Assembly: GCA_023150195.1 (NCBI GenBank)
Contig: JAKLLI010000184.1
Coordinates: forward strand, 1-7,217
DNA length: 7,217 nt
Source: Azonexus sp.
GTDB taxonomy: Bacteria; Pseudomonadota; Gammaproteobacteria; Burkholderiales; Rhodocyclaceae
Direction: 5' to 3'
Shown here: positions 6,342 through 7,217 of the stretch, piece after piece
How positions within the stretch are numbered: position 1 is the stretch's first letter
Layout of the letters: each line of letters begins with the position of its first letter
Notes under the pieces: model-generated
Seen by the model: only the letters and a program-made list of their open reading frames with translations
Told to the model about the DNA's origin: nothing
Database searches by the model: none
Program-made: the position numbers and the translations under genes

Positions 6342-7217
6342 ATGGTTTCTTTACGTTTTCGGAAGGTGGGCGTGCTGCTCGGGGCTTTGTCGATATCTAC
6401 CGCAGTTATCGCAGCAGATATCCTGGGTGAAGCCAAAGAATTGCTGGCGCAGGGAAAAAATGCTCAGGCTTACGCCCTGCTGGCACCGGCAGAACTCGAA
6501 AGGGCGGGCGACACGGCGTTTGATTTGCTGCTCGGGCAGGCTGCACTCGGTACGGGACAGAATACGCGGGCTATTTTTGCACTGGAGCGGGTGTTGCAGG
6601 GGAATCCCGGGCATCGCCAGGCGCGCTATGAGCTGGCCCGTGCGTTCTTTGCCAGCGGCGATTACGCAGCGGCAACGCAGGCCTTTGAGGCTGTGCGTAA
6701 GCAGGATGGGCAAAACGTCGATCCGCTGATAGATGATTATTTGCTGCGTGCCAGCCAATCCGGGCGCAATGCGCGTCCCAGCCTGACCGGGTTTGGCGAG
6801 TTGCGTATCGGCTACGATACCAACGCGAATGCCGGGCCTCAGCGCGACAGTGTGGACATGATCGGGGTACCGGTTGTGCTGACGGCGGCGCAGCGCGCCA
6901 GCGACGATGCCTTTGCCGGGCTCGCAGCCGGTGTCAAGGGCCGCCTGCCGCTGACCGAAGGTTTGACCTTGTTGGGCGAAGGGGCGGGTCGCCTGCGGAT
7001 TCATCGCCAGGAGAATCAGTTCGACTTCGCGACCTACGAAGCGCGTGCCGGTTTGGAGTTGGCCCGCGGGCGGCATGTATTTTCGCTACTTGGGCATTAT
7101 GCGGGGCTCAATGTCGACGATCGGGCTTACCGCGCGATGGCAGGGGTGACTGGACAGTGGCAGTTTGAGTGGGATGCGGTCAGCCGCGTTGCCACCTACC
7201 TTCAATACAGCGATGTG
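6342..7217 (+). CDS. Secreted TPR plus outer-membrane beta-barrel protein, Slam/DUF560-like, C-terminus cut by window edge
   Basis: The frame starts at ATG 6342 behind a strong GAGGGGGA (6331-6338) and is open for 292 residues to the window end. Residues 1-25 are a classic signal peptide: basic RFRK, a hydrophobic stretch, then VIAA before D26. Residues about 27-130 look like tetratricopeptide repeats, seen best in two consecutive units, 59-90 (LLLGQAALGTGQNTRAIFAL) and 93-124 (ARYELARAFFASGDYAAATQ). From about residue 147 (PSLTGFGELRIGYDTNANAG) alternating polar and hydrophobic segments suggest beta strands of an outer-membrane barrel. Signal peptide, then TPR, then barrel is the layout of Slam-type surface lipoprotein assembly modifiers, and the GYDTNAN strand resembles theirs. 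Other TPR-barrel exporters such as the PgaA type remain possible. Most of the barrel is off the window, so the family call is tentative; envelope localisation is firmer. Confidence 0.7.
   Translation, partial: MVSLRFRKVGVLLGALSISTAVIAADILGEAKELLAQGKNAQAYALLAPAELERAGDTAFDLLLGQAALGTGQNTRAIFALERVLQGNPGHRQARYELARAFFASGDYAAATQAFEAVRKQDGQNVDPLIDDYLLRASQSGRNARPSLTGFGELRIGYDTNANAGPQRDSVDMIGVPVVLTAAQRASDDAFAGLAAGVKGRLPLTEGLTLLGEGAGRLRIHRQENQFDFATYEARAGLELARGRHVFSLLGHYAGLNVDDRAYRAMAGVTGQWQFEWDAVSRVATYLQYSDV

Noticed and set aside
6351..7076. Minus-strand open frame of 241 codons
   Set aside because: It is opposite the TPR/beta-barrel gene, which has a signal peptide, a strong ribosome binding site and repeat structure on the plus strand.

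Overview
The window reads as ordinary chromosomal core sequence from a GC-rich proteobacterium, most likely a betaproteobacterium. The basis is familiarity with the proteins: a long MetG with a fused C-terminal tRNA-binding domain, a metG/mrp divergent pair, a 188-residue Dcd, a large Orn/Lys/Arg decarboxylase and a TPR plus beta-barrel outer-membrane protein. I cannot name the genus from the sequence alone. No tRNA, rRNA, CRISPR array, insertion sequence or phage gene was seen.

Layout. Positions 1-2068 (minus strand) hold metG, lacking only about its last ten codons at the left edge. A 117-bp divergent intergenic region (2069-2185) separates it from mrp/apbC (2186-3277, plus), the P-loop ATPase that carries iron-sulfur clusters. 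mrp ends in a clear intrinsic terminator (3300-3329). dcd (dCTP deaminase, 3350-3916) follows, then a leader with overlapping hairpins (about 3960-3986). Next comes a fold-type I PLP-dependent Orn/Lys/Arg decarboxylase (3999-6207) that is broken into two reading frames at about 4557-4567. After a 134-bp gap, a secreted TPR/beta-barrel protein resembling the Slam (DUF560) family starts at 6342 and runs off the right edge.

The genes do not form one pathway. metG, mrp and dcd are housekeeping functions: tRNA charging, Fe-S cluster delivery and pyrimidine nucleotide supply. The decarboxylase would normally make a polyamine or consume protons under acid stress, and the last gene belongs to the cell envelope. 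The main anomaly is the decarboxylase lesion. About 20 nt encoding a conserved segment of about seven residues are missing, which puts the two halves out of frame while everything either side is perfectly preserved. This is either a very recent gene loss, a sequence error, or (less likely) a site rescued by slippage at a T6 run. I found no convincing evidence for a new multi-gene system here.
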